This document shows, one piece after another, positions 8,674 to 18,218 of a stretch of DNA of 64,000 bases. Position numbers and translations under genes: made by a program. A model generated the notes under the pieces. It was not told the origin of the DNA, did not search any database, and saw only the letters and a list, made by a program, of their open reading frames with translations. How positions within the stretch are numbered: position 1 is the first letter of the stretch; every line of letters begins with the position of its first letter. Source of the stretch: Streptomyces sp. Edi2 (GTDB lineage Bacteria > Actinomycetota > Actinomycetes > Streptomycetales > Streptomycetaceae); contig NZ_JBEJGX010000003.1 of the NCBI RefSeq assembly GCF_040253635.1, positions 5,853,501 to 5,917,500 on the forward strand, in the 5' to 3' direction.

Positions 8674-9039
8674 TCAGCGGACGGGATCGGCCCCGGGCCG
8701 GAGGTCGAGCCGGAGGCCGGGGCGCAGGCCCCAGCGCGCCATCATTCCGGCCTCCGCCTCCAGGACGTGCCGGGCGCGAAGCCGGGGGAGCCCCAGCCGG
8801 CCCGGACGCATGGTCCGTACGGCCAGCACGGTGAAGTCCCGGCTCAGATAGGCGACATCGATCGCAAACCGCATCCGGAAGGTGTGCACACTGCTCGCCG
8901 GGGTCAGCAGCAGCGCCCCCTCGATGCCGTCGCGGCCCAGCAGCCCGCGGCTGCGGGCACGCCAGGACGCCGCGATCTCCACCGGAATGACCGCCTCCGC
9001 GCCGTGCAGGACCCCCGGGCCGTTCTCCCCACGCACCAT
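8674..9039 (-). CDS. DUF192 family protein
   Basis: This 121-residue protein carries the DUF192 pattern: AASWRARSRGLLGRDGIEGALLLTP, then SVHTFRMRFAIDVAYLSRDFTVLAV, then the ARHVLEAEAG motif. DUF192 genes often sit in or next to tad loci in actinomycetes, but their biochemical role is unknown. The frame is open upstream to 9210. The ATG at 9039 is chosen because the upstream part translates a 7-bp repeat and has no family resemblance. It is divergent from the prepilin peptidase gene. Confidence 0.8.
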   Translation of the reverse strand: MVRGENGPGVLHGAEAVIPVEIAASWRARSRGLLGRDGIEGALLLTPASSVHTFRMRFAIDVAYLSRDFTVLAVRTMRPGRLGLPRLRARHVLEAEAGMMARWGLRPGLRLDLRPGADPVR

Positions 9040-9060
9040 GCACAGCGTTCTATCAGCTCT

Positions 9061-9088
9061 CGCATGCCGCATGCCGCATGCCGCATGC
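9061..9088. repeat. four tandem CGCATGC units
   Basis: Four perfect 7-bp copies of CGCATGC, each containing the palindrome GCATGC, lie in the divergent region between DUF192 and the prepilin peptidase gene, 47 bp upstream of the latter's -10-like box. Confidence 0.9.
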
Positions 9089-9134
9089 CGTATCCGGATC
9101 CGCCATCCGTCCCCTGATCCGAAGACGGGCACCC

Positions 9135-9140
9135 TAAGGT
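9135..9140 (+). promoter_or_regulatory. -10-like box TAAGGT, leaderless start
   Basis: TAAGGT ends 6 nt before the GTG at 9147. No ribosome-binding site is present, so transcription probably starts at or next to the start codon. Confidence 0.45.
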
Positions 9141-9146
9141 CGGCAC

Positions 9147-9884
9147 GTGCCAGTGATGCTGATGGTTCTCGCCGCCGTCTACGGGGCCGCGGCCGGGGTG
9201 CTCCTGCCACGGCCCGCCCATCGGATGGCCGTTGAGCCCGAGGAGGAGTGGTGCGCGGTCTGTCCCCGGGGGCATGCGATCACGGGGGTGGCGCGGGGCT
9301 GGCTGGGGCGGGGGCACTGCCCGGACTGCGGGGCGTACGGGCCGGGGGTGCTGCCGATGGCGGCGGCCACCGCACTGGCCTGTGCGGCCCTGGCGGCGGC
9401 CACCGGACCGCGGCCGGAACTCGTCGCGTGGCTGGCGATGACGCCGGTCGCGGTGCTGCTGGCGGCCGTCGACTGGCGGGTCCGGCGCCTCCCGGACGTG
9501 CTGACGCTGCCGCTCGCCGCGATGGCGGCGGTGCTGCTGGGGCTCGGCGGCTGGTTCACCGATGAGGGCGGGGCGTGGCGGCGGGCGCTGCTGGGCGGGC
9601 TCGTCCTGGGCGCGTGCTACCTCCTGCTCTATGTCGTCAACCCGCAGGGCATCGGGCTGGGCGACGTCAAGCTGGCGGTCGGGCTGGGGATCGCCCTTGG
9701 GTGGTACGGCTGGCGCACCCTGGTCCACGGCGGGGCGGCCGGCGTGCTGCTCGGCGCGCTCTACGGCGCGGGGCTGCTGATCGTCCGGCGCGGTGCACGG
9801 GGAGCGGCCATGCCCCTGGGGCCCTTCATGATCCTCGGGGCGTTCGGCGTGCTGCTCCTGGGTGCCGCCGATGCGGTGGCCTGA
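9147..9884 (+). CDS. prepilin peptidase (A24 family)
   Basis: A 245-residue polytopic membrane protease that cleaves prepilins at the cytoplasmic face. The two catalytic aspartates are visible: D109 in AAVDWRVRRLPD and D173 in GLGDVKLA. A four-cysteine zinc-type loop (C36, C39, C58, C61) precedes them, as in bifunctional leader peptidases. About six to seven hydrophobic segments follow. It closes the tad locus and is the probable processing enzyme for Flp and the TadE-like proteins. Confidence 0.93.
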   Translation: MPVMLMVLAAVYGAAAGVLLPRPAHRMAVEPEEEWCAVCPRGHAITGVARGWLGRGHCPDCGAYGPGVLPMAAATALACAALAAATGPRPELVAWLAMTPVAVLLAAVDWRVRRLPDVLTLPLAAMAAVLLGLGGWFTDEGGAWRRALLGGLVLGACYLLLYVVNPQGIGLGDVKLAVGLGIALGWYGWRTLVHGGAAGVLLGALYGAGLLIVRRGARGAAMPLGPFMILGAFGVLLLGAADAVA

Positions 9885-9944
9885 CGGGACGGGCCGCACC
9901 CCCGCCCCCGCACCCGCCGCCGCACCCGCACCGCGCGCAGAGGA

Positions 9945-9976
9945 GGGGACGGATTCCGCCCGCGGGACCCGTCCCC
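9945..9976 (+). terminator. hairpin after prepilin peptidase gene
   Basis: GGGGACGG and CCGTCCCC arms with a 16-nt loop are followed by TTTCTCTGTT, 60 bp past the stop codon. Confidence 0.55.
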
Positions 9977-10098
9977 TTTCTCTGTTCCACGCGCCCGCGC
10001 GCCCGCCTGCCCCGGCCCCGCCGGAGAACGGGCCACGCCGCCGCGCGCGCCGGTGCACGAAGCATCCCTCCCGCGGGGTTATGGTGGAAACCCCCCCT

Positions 10099-10139
10099 CG
10101 GGCCGGTCCGTATCCCCCCCACGGACCGGCCCGCTTTTT
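10099..10139 (+). terminator. strong rho-independent terminator
   Basis: A perfect 13-bp stem (CGGGCCGGTCCGT with ACGGACCGGCCCG), a 9-nt loop, then CTTTTTG. It sits in the 387-bp gap 9885-10271, which otherwise holds no gene, and would also insulate the convergent aldo-keto reductase gene. Confidence 0.8.
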
Positions 10140-10271
10140 GTTCCGTGCACCGGCCGGTCCCTGCGCGGGCGACGCACTCGCCGTGGAGACCGCCGGGCAC
10201 CCGCCCGGGCAGCAGCCCCCCGCGAGCACGCGGCCCGCGGCCGCCGGGCAGGTGCTACTGCCGGACCGGTG

Positions 10272-11303
10272 CTACCGCCGCGCCCAGATGTTCACGCCGT
10301 CCGTCGTCTTCGCGAACTCGTCGATCTCGGCCAGCTCGGCATCCGTGATCGCGGGGGCGTCGAGGGCGGCGATATTGGCCTCCAGCTGGGCGACGCTGCT
10401 GGCGCCGATCAGGGCGGAGGTCATCCGGTCGTCGCGCAGCACCCAGCGCAGCGCGAGCTGGGCCAGCGACTGGCCGCGCCGGGCCGCGATGTCGTTGAGG
10501 CCGCGGAGGCGGCGGACGACCTCGTCGGACAGCAGGCCCGGGTCCAGGGACTTGCCCAGGGAGGCCCGCGAGCCCTCGGGGATGCCGTGCAGGTACTTGT
10601 CCGTGAGCATGCCCTGCGCAAGTGGCGCAAAAGAGATGCAGCCCATGCCCTCGGCTTCGAGAGTGTCCAGCAGCAGATCGTCCTCGGTCCAGCGGTTGAT
10701 CATCGAGTAGGACGGCTGGTGGATCAGTGCGGGGACGCCCATTTCCCGCAGGATTCCGGCCGCTTCACGGGTCTGCTCGGCGTTGTAGGAGGAAACCCCG
10801 GCATACAGGGCCTTGCCCTGCTGGACGGCGGACGCCAGCGCGCCCATCGTCTCCTCCAGCGGGGTGTCCGGATCGAAGCGGTGCGAGTAGAAGATATCGA
10901 CGTAATCGACGCCCATCCGCTTCAGTGAGGCATCCAGCGACGAGAGGAGATATTTCCGCGAACCCCATTCACCGTAGGGGCCGGGGTGCATCAGATATCC
11001 GGCCTTCGTCGACAGAATCATCTCGTCGCGGTAGCCACGGAAGTCCTGCGCGAAGATCTTCCCGAAGTTCAGCTCGGCGGACCCGGGTGGCGGACCGTAG
11101 TTGTTGGCCAGATCGAAGTGGGTCACGCCCAGATCGAAGGCGCGGCGCAGGATGTCCCGCTGGGAGCTCAGGGTGCGGTCATCCCCGAAGTTGTGCCACA
11201 GTCCAAGGGAGATAGCGGGGAGTTTGAGTCCGCTGCGACCCGTTCTCCGGTACTTCATCGAGTCGTAGCGGGAATCCGCGGCGCGGTAGTCGGTGCCAGT
11301 CAT
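10272..11303 (-). CDS. aldo/keto reductase (YghZ-type)
   Basis: 343 residues. The sequence KYRRTGRSGLKLPAISLGLWHNFG and the AKR14-like motifs (VTHFDLANNYGPPPGSAE, YVDIFYSHRFDPDTPLEETMGAL) match the L-glyceraldehyde 3-phosphate reductase/YghZ branch. Catalytic Asp64 and Tyr69 are in the DLANNYG motif. It is an NADPH-dependent cytosolic carbonyl reductase; the natural substrate is uncertain. The ATG at 11303 is preferred because AGGGAG lies about 6 nt upstream; the in-frame ATG at 11309 would abut it. Confidence 0.9.
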   Translation of the reverse strand: MTGTDYRAADSRYDSMKYRRTGRSGLKLPAISLGLWHNFGDDRTLSSQRDILRRAFDLGVTHFDLANNYGPPPGSAELNFGKIFAQDFRGYRDEMILSTKAGYLMHPGPYGEWGSRKYLLSSLDASLKRMGVDYVDIFYSHRFDPDTPLEETMGALASAVQQGKALYAGVSSYNAEQTREAAGILREMGVPALIHQPSYSMINRWTEDDLLLDTLEAEGMGCISFAPLAQGMLTDKYLHGIPEGSRASLGKSLDPGLLSDEVVRRLRGLNDIAARRGQSLAQLALRWVLRDDRMTSALIGASSVAQLEANIAALDAPAITDAELAEIDEFAKTTDGVNIWARR

Positions 11304-11425
11304 GCTCATCTCCCTATCACGTACCTGTGACCTACCTGATTGGGCTGTCGAGACAGCCGAGAAGTAAAGTTGCCCACTTGAGGCGACGGGGCGACCGCCA
11401 TTGGCACGGAGGGGCTGGACCACAC

Positions 11426-12223
11426 ATGCTGCGATCTTCCGGGATGCGCATCCCTTATCCGCCTGCACTGCGCAATCTGGTCTACCGGCTGTACGCGCGC
11501 AGGGTGGAGGGTCGCCTGGATCACACCCAGGTGCCCAAGCACATCGGCGTCATCCTGGACGGCAACCGGCGCTGGGCGCGGGCCGACGGGCGGACGACCG
11601 AGCAGGGCCACCAGGCCGGCGCGGCCAAGATCAGTGAGCTGCTGGGCTGGTGCGAGGAGACCGATGTCGAGGTGGTCACGCTCTGGCTGCTGTCGACGGA
11701 CAACCTCGACCGGCCCGAGGGAGAGCTGAAGCCGCTGCTCGGCATCATCGAGAACACCGTCCGCGATCTGGCCTCCGACGGCCGCTGGCGGGTGCACCAC
11801 GTCGGCAACCGCGATCTGCTGCCGACCGCCACGCAGCAGGTGCTCAAGGAGTCCGAGCAGGCCACCCGCGACAACACCGGCGTGCTGGTGAACGTCGCGA
11901 TCGGCTACGGCGGCCGGCAGGAGATCGCCGACGCGGTGCGCTCGCTGCTGCTGAGCCACGCCGAGCGCGGCACCTCCTTCGAGGAGCTGGCGGAGATCGT
12001 CGACATCGACCTGATCTCCGAGCACCTTTACACCCGCGGCCAGCCCGATCCGGATCTGGTGATCCGTACGAGCGGTGAGCAGCGGCTGTCGGGCTTCATG
12101 CTGTGGCAGAGCGCCCATTCGGAGTACTACTTCTGCGAAGTTTTCTGGCCGGCATTCCGGAAGGTCGACTTCCTGCGCGCCCTGCGCGACTACGCCGCCC
12201 GGCACCGGCGCTACGGCTTCTAG
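11426..12223 (+). CDS. isoprenyl transferase (cis-prenyl diphosphate synthase, UppS-like)
   Basis: 265 residues. The cis-prenyltransferase signature [14 protein letters not shown] (catalytic Asp45) and the C-terminal region [25 protein letters not shown] are intact. The enzyme condenses isopentenyl diphosphate on an allylic primer, usually to make undecaprenyl or a shorter cis-prenyl carrier for cell-wall synthesis. Chain length cannot be read from sequence alone. The ATG at 11426 has CGGAGGGG upstream. Confidence 0.9.
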   Translation: MLRSSGMRIPYPPALRNLVYRLYARRVEGRLDHTQVPKHIGVILDGNRRWARADGRTTEQGHQAGAAKISELLGWCEETDVEVVTLWLLSTDNLDRPEGELKPLLGIIENTVRDLASDGRWRVHHVGNRDLLPTATQQVLKESEQATRDNTGVLVNVAIGYGGRQEIADAVRSLLLSHAERGTSFEELAEIVDIDLISEHLYTRGQPDPDLVIRTSGEQRLSGFMLWQSAHSEYYFCEVFWPAFRKVDFLRALRDYAARHRRYGF

Positions 12224-12341
12224 GCGGCGCCCTGCGGGGGCGCTCGGTCCCCTCCGCGTTCCGCCAGGCGGGTTACTCACACCCCGTAAGCCCGATTCAC
12301 CCCTGAAGTCCGCGATGTCCCTTCCGTTACGGGGCGTCACC

Positions 12342-12377
12342 AGGCCCCGTCGGCTCCATGTGCCGCTGACGGGGCCT
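12342..12377 (+). terminator. hairpin downstream of prenyltransferase gene
   Basis: AGGCCCCGTC pairs with GACGGGGCCT, with inner CGGC/GCCG pairing, followed by CTTCTGACTC. The remaining gap to 12797 shows no gene; it contains the promoter region of the PhoH gene. Confidence 0.7.
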
Positions 12378-12797
12378 CTTCTGACTCACCTTCCCCTCGG
12401 GTACCACCTTGGCGACGCCGCCGCTCGCCGAGCAGGCGTTACCCAAGGTTCATCGACCGTGCGTCATATGCCGTGGCATGGCTACGCAGGTTCGAGGGAA
12501 TATCCCTTCCAGGTCGGCGTCCGGAACAAGCCATCGAGCGCCGCATCTCAGCGGACGGCATGGGGTCGTCCGCCCGGGAGGCCCTTTGCACATCACGGAG
12601 GTCCGTGCGTACGTCACGGTCGACGCGGAGGGCCGGCGTTCGGCCCGCGCATTGTGGTCCGAGCCCGGTCCGGTCACCAGATGGCCGGGGGTCCCGGAGA
12701 CGCTGCCCAGCGACAGCTGGCCAGGCGGCGCCCCCGGGAGTACACCGCCCCGCGACGCCGTCGCACCCCAACCTCATCCGAGGGGGTTCGTCCACCC

Positions 12798-14120
12798 GTG
12801 GTGAACATCAAGCAGCGCCGTGAGCACGACCGGCGCACTTATGTCCTCGACACCAGTGTGCTGCTGGCGGATCCAGGAGCCATGGCCCGCTTCGACGAGC
12901 ACGAGGTCGTGCTGCCGGTCGTGGTGGTCACGGAACTGGAGGCCAAAAGGCACCACCCCGAGCTCGGCTACTTCGCACGGCAGGCGCTGCGCCTGCTGGA
13001 CGAGTACCGGGTGCAGTTCGGGCGGCTGGACTCGCCCATCCCCATCGGGGATCTCGGCGGGTCGCTCCGGGTCGAGCTGAACCACTCCGATCCCGGAATA
13101 CTGCCCGCGGGCTTCCGGCTCGGCGACAACGACTCGCGGATCCTCGCCGTGGCGCGCAATCTGCAGGCCGAGGGGTACGACGTCACCGTCGTCTCCAAGG
13201 ATCTGCCGCTGCGCATCAAGGCGTCCTCGGTCGGCCTGCTGGCCGAGGAGTACCGCGCCGAGCTGGCGATCACCGATTCCGGCTGGACGGGGATGGCCGA
13301 GCTGACCGTCTCCGCCGAGCAGATCGACGATCTCTTCGCCGCCGAGACCGCTCATGTACCGGAGGTCTCCGAACTTCCGGTGCATACCGGACTTGTGCTG
13401 CAGTCCGACCGGGGCAAGGCGCTGGGCCGGGTCACCGCGGAGGGCGCGGTCCGGCTGGTGCGGGGCGACCGGGAGGCATTCGGGATCCACGGCCGCAGCG
13501 CCGAGCAGCGGATCGCGCTGGATCTGCTGCTCGACCCGGAGGTCGGCATCGTCTCGATGGGCGGCCGGGCCGGTACGGGCAAGTCGGCGCTGGCGCTGTG
13601 CGCGGGCCTGGAGGCCGTATTGGAGCGCCGGCAGCACCGCAAGGTGATGGTGTTCCGCCCGCTGTACGCCGTCGGCGGGCAGGAGCTGGGCTATCTGCCG
13701 GGCAGCGAGGCGGAGAAGATGAGCCCCTGGGCCCAGGCCGTCTTCGACACGCTGTCCGCGGTGACCAGCAAGGACGTCATCGAAGAGGTGGTGGGGCGCG
13801 GCATGTTGGAGGTGCTGCCGCTGACCCATATCCGGGGGCGTTCGCTGCATGACGCATTCGTCATCGTGGACGAGGCCCAGTCGCTGGAGCGGAACGTCCT
13901 TTTGACGGTTCTGTCCCGTATCGGCGCCAACTCCCGGGTGGTGCTGACCCATGATGTCGCGCAGCGCGACAACCTCCGGGTCGGGCGGTACGACGGTGTG
14001 GTTGCCGTCGTCGAGAAGCTGAAGGGGCATCCGCTGTTCGCCCACGTCACGCTGAACCGCTCGGAGCGTTCGCCGATCGCGGCACTGGTGACCGAATTGC
14101 TGGAGGACGGCCGGATCTGA
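12798..14120 (+). CDS. PIN-PhoH fusion protein (PhoH2-like)
   Basis: 440 residues in two parts. Residues ~15-150 are a PIN nuclease domain ([13 protein letters not shown], acidic [11 protein letters not shown] region). Residues ~235-440 are a PhoH ATPase with Walker [10 protein letters not shown] (~256) and Walker [12 protein letters not shown] (~355). Mycobacterial PhoH2 proteins of this layout are sequence-specific RNA helicase/RNases, so an RNA-processing role is inferred. There are two consecutive GTG codons (12798, 12801) after an AGGGGGT site; the first is taken. Confidence 0.92.
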   Translation: MVNIKQRREHDRRTYVLDTSVLLADPGAMARFDEHEVVLPVVVVTELEAKRHHPELGYFARQALRLLDEYRVQFGRLDSPIPIGDLGGSLRVELNHSDPGILPAGFRLGDNDSRILAVARNLQAEGYDVTVVSKDLPLRIKASSVGLLAEEYRAELAITDSGWTGMAELTVSAEQIDDLFAAETAHVPEVSELPVHTGLVLQSDRGKALGRVTAEGAVRLVRGDREAFGIHGRSAEQRIALDLLLDPEVGIVSMGGRAGTGKSALALCAGLEAVLERRQHRKVMVFRPLYAVGGQELGYLPGSEAEKMSPWAQAVFDTLSAVTSKDVIEEVVGRGMLEVLPLTHIRGRSLHDAFVIVDEAQSLERNVLLTVLSRIGANSRVVLTHDVAQRDNLRVGRYDGVVAVVEKLKGHPLFAHVTLNRSERSPIAALVTELLEDGRI

Positions 14121-14135
14121 CCGGTTGTGAACACA

Positions 14136-14175
14136 GCGCCGCCCGGCAAAGCGAAGGAGCTTAGCCGGGCGGCGC
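14136..14175 (+). terminator. terminator after PIN-PhoH gene
   Basis: A perfect 12-bp stem, GCGCCGCCCGGC with GCCGGGCGGCGC, and a 16-nt loop, starting 16 bp past the stop. Confidence 0.7.
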
Positions 14176-14528
14176 AGTGCTGCGAGTGGATATCCGAAAA
14201 TCGTTTGCCGTAAACGAGGTGTGAGCTTTCACACCTAGCGGGGAATTGCCTCGCGGCGTCTCGTTCGGGCAGAGTCTGGGTCCTGTCAGGCCCCGCATAC
14301 GGCAGCATCAGCACCCCCAGCGGTGTGGAACGAACACGAACTTCATAGCGAACAGCCGTATGCCGCCCGAGCACCACGCGGACCCCGAGGGGGACGTACC
14401 GGGCCAGTGCCTCCCGTGACCAGTCGGACCCGCCCGCTCAACAGGGTCCGGAACAAGGGGAGGTCAGCGTCAGGGGCACGATTGCGCCCGCGAGGTCACC
14501 TATGCGGGCGATGCTGGAAGGAAATCGT
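14176..14528 (+). promoter_or_regulatory. promoter and long structured leader of the transglycosylase gene
   Basis: A 350-bp gene-free stretch holds an 8-bp hairpin (14217-14236, AGGTGTGA/TCACACCT) and a wide inverted repeat GCATACGGC (14295-14303) with GCCGTATGC (14355-14363). These are followed by several GC-rich arms up to the ribosome site GGAAGGAAATC. The length and structure suggest post-initiation control. In actinobacteria, c-di-AMP (ydaO) riboswitches often precede wall-hydrolase genes, but I could not match that consensus here. Confidence 0.4.
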
Positions 14529-15233
14529 GTGAGCCGGATCTCGGTCCGGGGATTCGCCGTGGCATCCGCCACCGCGGTCACCACCGTCGGCGCCGTGGTC
14601 GGCGTCGCTGCAGGCAACGAGCCCGCCTCGGTCGGCAACACCGAGGCAACCGCTGCCGACGCGACGATCGCGGACATTCCCGCGGGCGCACAGGCCCAGG
14701 TGCAGACGGCTTCCCTGACGCAGCAGGCGGACGACCAGTCCACCCAGGCCGACACGGCATCGCTGAAGTCCGCTCAGGAGTCGGCCCGCAAGGCCGCCGC
14801 TGAGACCGCCAAGAGCAAGAAGGACGCGGCGGACGAGGCGAAGGCCAAGAAGGACGCCGACGCGCGTGACAAGAAGGAGCAGGCCGCGTCCCGCTCTTCC
14901 GCGCGCGGCGACCTGGGCGACCTCCTCGGCAAGAGCTCGTACTCCATCGCCGACACGCAGTCCATCGCGCGGCAGATGATGGCCGGCAACCAGTTCCAGT
15001 GCTTCAGCAACATCGTGGACCACGAGTCCGGCTGGAACTACAAGGCCACCAACGCCGGCTCGGGCGCCTACGGCCTCGTCCAGGCGCTGCCCGGCTCCAA
15101 GATGTCCTCTGCGGGTTCCGACTGGCAGACCAACCCGGCCACCCAGATCAAGTGGGGGCTGAACTACATGAACGACCGCTACGGCAGCCCCTGTGGTGCC
15201 TGGTCGTTCTGGCAGGCCAACAGCTGGTACTAG
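14529..15233 (+). CDS. secreted lytic transglycosylase (SLT-like)
   Basis: A 234-residue exported wall hydrolase. It has a GTG start with GGAAGG 5-6 nt upstream and a signal peptide (GFAVASATAVTTVGAVVGVAAG). An Ala/Lys-rich coiled coil (~residues 75-125) follows, then an SLT-type domain with the putative catalytic Glu in DHESGWNYKATN, followed by SGAYGLVQALPGSKM and ATQIKWGLNYMNDRYG. It should cleave glycan strands in peptidoglycan. It is monocistronic between two terminators. Confidence 0.9.
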   Translation: MSRISVRGFAVASATAVTTVGAVVGVAAGNEPASVGNTEATAADATIADIPAGAQAQVQTASLTQQADDQSTQADTASLKSAQESARKAAAETAKSKKDAADEAKAKKDADARDKKEQAASRSSARGDLGDLLGKSSYSIADTQSIARQMMAGNQFQCFSNIVDHESGWNYKATNAGSGAYGLVQALPGSKMSSAGSDWQTNPATQIKWGLNYMNDRYGSPCGAWSFWQANSWY

Positions 15234-15260
15234 GCCCGCCGGCAGTAGCACCGCACTTCC

Positions 15261-15293
15261 GAAACCCCCGAACGCGGCAGCGTCGGGGGTTTC
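15261..15293 (+). terminator. terminator after transglycosylase gene
   Basis: A perfect 11-bp stem, GAAACCCCCGA with TCGGGGGTTTC, and an 11-nt loop. Confidence 0.8.
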
Positions 15294-15360
15294 GTGCGTC
15301 CGGCGCAGGTAACGTCGTGCCCGTCAGGTTGTGGCGCGTGGGAGGGGAAGAGGAAGGCAC

Positions 15361-16929
15361 ATGTCCAGATTGCCTCAGTGGGTCGGTGGCCTCGGCGCCG
15401 GTCTGACCCGGCTCTCACAGCGGATGGAGGATCAGCGCCGCCGTGCGGAAGCCGCGGTGGGGGAATCCCCTGGCGGGAGCCTTCCGGGCTCCTCGGTGGA
15501 GGCCGGCGACTCAAAGGAGCTGAGGCCTGCCGGTCCTGCGGATGCCCCCGCGGCCGGCGGTGCGGCGGACGGCGGTCCGGCAGAAAGCGCTTCTGCAGTC
15601 AGCGGTGCGTCGCGCGCCGGTGCGCCGGCCACGCTCACGGTTCCCCGTACCCAGCTGCCGGAAGCGACGGACGGGGTGCCGCATCCCGCGACGGAGCTCG
15701 CCGTGCCGTCCGCCGATGCCGTCCCGCCGGAGAACGTCCCCCCGCCGCCCTCTTACGCCCCGGCCGTCGCGGCCCGCCCCGATCCGGTCGACGCGGTGCC
15801 GTGGGGCGTACGGGTCGCCGCCGAGGCGGGCTGGCGGCTGCTGGTGCTGGCGGCCACGCTGTGGGTCCTCGCGCGCGTCATCACCACCATCGAACTGGTG
15901 GTGCTCGCCTTCATCGCGGCGACGCTGATCACCGCGCTGCTGCAGCCCACCGTGGGCTGGCTGCGCCGGCGCGGGCTGCCGCGCGGGCCGGCCACCGCGC
16001 TGACCTTCATCGGCGGGTTCGTCATCATGGGCCTGGTCGGCTGGTTTGTGGTCTGGCAGGTCCAGGACAACATCGACTCGGTCTCCAGCCGTATCCAGGA
16101 GGGCATCACCGAGCTCAAGGGCTGGCTGCTGAAGAGCCCGTTCCATGTGACCGAGTCCCAGATCACCCAGATCGCCAAGAACCTGCAGGACGCGGTCGGC
16201 GCCAACACCGAGGCCATCACCTCGGCCGGCCTGGAGGGCGTCACCGTCGTCCTGGAAGTGCTCACCGGCATCCTGCTGGCGATGTTCACCACGCTCTTCC
16301 TGCTCTACGACGGCCGGCGGATCTGGAACTGGGTGCTCAAGCTGGTTCCGAGCGCGGCCCGCGAGGGTGTGGCGGGCGCCGGGCCGCGGGCCTGGCGGAC
16401 GCTGACCGCCTATGTGCGCGGCACGGTGGTCGTCGCCCTGATCGATGCCATCTTCATCGGTATCGGCCTCTACTTCCTCAATGTGCCGCTGGCCGTGCCG
16501 CTCGCCGTCTTCATCTTCCTGTTCGCCTTCATCCCGCTGGTCGGCGCGGTGGTCTCGGGTGCGCTGGCGTGTGTCATCGCGCTGGTCGCCAACGGGGTGT
16601 TCACGGGGCTGATGGTGCTGGCGGTCGTGCTGGCCGTCCAGCAGATCGAGGGGCACGTCCTGCAGCCGTTCATCCTGGGCCGGGCGGTCCGGGTCCATCC
16701 GCTCGCGGTGATCCTGTCGGTCGCCGCGGGCGGCCTGATCGCGGGCATCGGCGGTGCGGTGGTCGCGGTGCCGCTGGTGGCGGTCACCAACACGGTGGTC
16801 GGCTACCTGCGTTCGTACTCCAGGGAACAGGCGGTACGGATGGCGGTGGCCCCGCGCGGCGCCACCGCGATCTCGGTGGCGCCGACCCCGCCCCCGGTGC
16901 GGGCCAGGCCGGAGGAACCCCAGGCGTAG
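15361..16929 (+). CDS. AI-2E/PerM family membrane transporter
   Basis: 522 residues: a ~130-residue disordered Ala/Pro-rich cytoplasmic N-terminus, then a PerM-type domain with about eight membrane segments. Diagnostic parts include TALLQPTVGWLRRRGLPRG, the long extracellular-like helix (DNIDSVSSRIQEGI), FLLYDGRRIW and the C-terminal QQIEGHVLQPFILGRAV block. Members export AI-2 or act as ion antiporters; the substrate is unknown here. The ATG at 15361 has GAGGAAGG upstream. Confidence 0.9.
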   Translation: MSRLPQWVGGLGAGLTRLSQRMEDQRRRAEAAVGESPGGSLPGSSVEAGDSKELRPAGPADAPAAGGAADGGPAESASAVSGASRAGAPATLTVPRTQLPEATDGVPHPATELAVPSADAVPPENVPPPPSYAPAVAARPDPVDAVPWGVRVAAEAGWRLLVLAATLWVLARVITTIELVVLAFIAATLITALLQPTVGWLRRRGLPRGPATALTFIGGFVIMGLVGWFVVWQVQDNIDSVSSRIQEGITELKGWLLKSPFHVTESQITQIAKNLQDAVGANTEAITSAGLEGVTVVLEVLTGILLAMFTTLFLLYDGRRIWNWVLKLVPSAAREGVAGAGPRAWRTLTAYVRGTVVVALIDAIFIGIGLYFLNVPLAVPLAVFIFLFAFIPLVGAVVSGALACVIALVANGVFTGLMVLAVVLAVQQIEGHVLQPFILGRAVRVHPLAVILSVAAGGLIAGIGGAVVAVPLVAVTNTVVGYLRSYSREQAVRMAVAPRGATAISVAPTPPPVRARPEEPQA

Positions 16930-17034
16930 GGCGCGTCTTCCGGAGCACCCGGAACGGATCACCCGGACTGGTCCACCCGGACCGGCCGGGCGATCCGGAA
17001 GAAGCTTCCCGGCCCGCGCCGGCCACCGGACGCA

Positions 17035-17069
17035 AAGAACCCCGCAGACGCCAGGTCTGCGGGGTTCTT
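17035..17069. terminator. bidirectional terminator
   Basis: A perfect 15-bp stem, AAGAACCCCGCAGAC with GTCTGCGGGGTTCTT, and a 5-nt loop. A's flank one side and T's the other, so it serves both the convergent transporter gene and ahpD. Confidence 0.9.
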
Positions 17070-17097
17070 GTGTGCGGGTGTCCCGCGCGGGCCGGAA

Positions 17098-17631
17098 TTA
17101 CTCGGCGAGCGCGGCCTCGGCGTCGAGGGTGGCGCCGACGGCCTGCAGGACGGACGCGATCTTGACGGCCTCCTGGATCGTCTCGCGGTCCACACCGGCC
17201 TTACGGAGCACCTGCTCGTGCGAGTCCAGGCACATACCGCAGCCGTTGATGGCCGAGACGGCCAGCGACCACAGCTCGAAGTCGACCTTGTCCACGCCCG
17301 GGTTGCCGATGACGTTCATCCGCAGACCGGCGCGCAGGGTGCCGTACTCCGGGTCCGACAGCAGGTGCCGGGTCCGGTAGAAGACATTGTTCATCGCCAT
17401 GATGGCGGCGGCCGACTTCGCGGCGCTGTAGGCCTCGGCGGAGAGGTTGGCCTTCGCCTCCGGCTCCAGCTCGCGCAGCACCTTCGGCGAGCGCGAAGCG
17501 ATCGCGCAGGCCAGCACGGTGCCCCACAGCTGCTGCTGCGGGAGGTCGCTGTTGCCGATGACCGAGCCGAGGTTCAGCTTGAGGTCCTTGGCGTAGTCCG
17601 GTACGGCGGACTTCAGTTCGTCGAGAGCCAT
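17098..17631 (-). CDS. ahpD: alkyl hydroperoxide reductase AhpD
   Basis: A 177-residue carboxymuconolactone-decarboxylase-fold thiol reductase. The catalytic motif C131-G-M-C134 with His138 (CGMCLDSH) is intact. AhpD recycles AhpC using lipoamide-linked electrons in actinobacteria. It lies 32 bp downstream of ahpC on the same strand, with GGAGG 8 nt before the ATG. Expression is expected to be OxyR-dependent with ahpC. Confidence 0.96.
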   Translation of the reverse strand: MALDELKSAVPDYAKDLKLNLGSVIGNSDLPQQQLWGTVLACAIASRSPKVLRELEPEAKANLSAEAYSAAKSAAAIMAMNNVFYRTRHLLSDPEYGTLRAGLRMNVIGNPGVDKVDFELWSLAVSAINGCGMCLDSHEQVLRKAGVDRETIQEAVKIASVLQAVGATLDAEAALAE

Positions 17632-17663
17632 GTCAGATCAGCCTCCAGTTCGCTAGCGGAGTG

Positions 17664-18218
17664 TCACTCGCCCGAGAGCAGCGAGACCGGGTCGAGGGTC
17701 TCGTCGCCCTTGGACCAGTTGCAGGGGCACAGCTCGTCGGTCTGCAGGGCGTCGAGGACCCGCAGGACCTCCTTGGGGTTACGGCCGACGGAACCGGCGG
17801 TCACCATGGTGAACTGGATCTCGTTGTTCTGGTCGACGATGAAGACGGCGCGCTGCGCGAAGCCGTCCTCGCCCTCGATGCCCAGGTCGCGCATGAGCTC
17901 GTGCTTCGAGTCGGCGAGCATCGGGAAGGGCAGGTCGGTCAGGTCCGGGTGGTCCTTGCGCCAGGCGTGGTGCACGAACTCGGAGTCGCCGGAGAAGCCG
18001 AGGACCTGGGCGTCACGGTCGGCGAACTCGTCGTTCAGCTTGCCGAAGGCGGCGATCTCGGTCGGGCACACGAAGGTGAAGTCCTTGGGCCACGCAAAGA
18101 CGATCTTCCACTTGCCCTCGTAGGTCTTGTGGTTGATCTGCTCGAACTCCTGGCCCTTTTCCAGCGAAACGCAGGCGGTCAGGTCGAACTCGGGGAACTT
18201 GTCACCGACAGTGAGCAC
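17664..18218 (-). CDS. ahpC: peroxiredoxin AhpC
   Basis: A 184-residue 2-Cys peroxiredoxin. The peroxidatic Cys51 is in FTFVCPTEI, and further cysteines sit near the C-terminus (ELCPCNW). It reduces hydroperoxides in the cytosol and is recycled by AhpD. The start is GTG 18218 after an AAGGAGAG site. It is the first gene of the ahpC-ahpD operon, divergent from oxyR. Confidence 0.96.
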   Translation of the reverse strand: MLTVGDKFPEFDLTACVSLEKGQEFEQINHKTYEGKWKIVFAWPKDFTFVCPTEIAAFGKLNDEFADRDAQVLGFSGDSEFVHHAWRKDHPDLTDLPFPMLADSKHELMRDLGIEGEDGFAQRAVFIVDQNNEIQFTMVTAGSVGRNPKEVLRVLDALQTDELCPCNWSKGDETLDPVSLLSGE

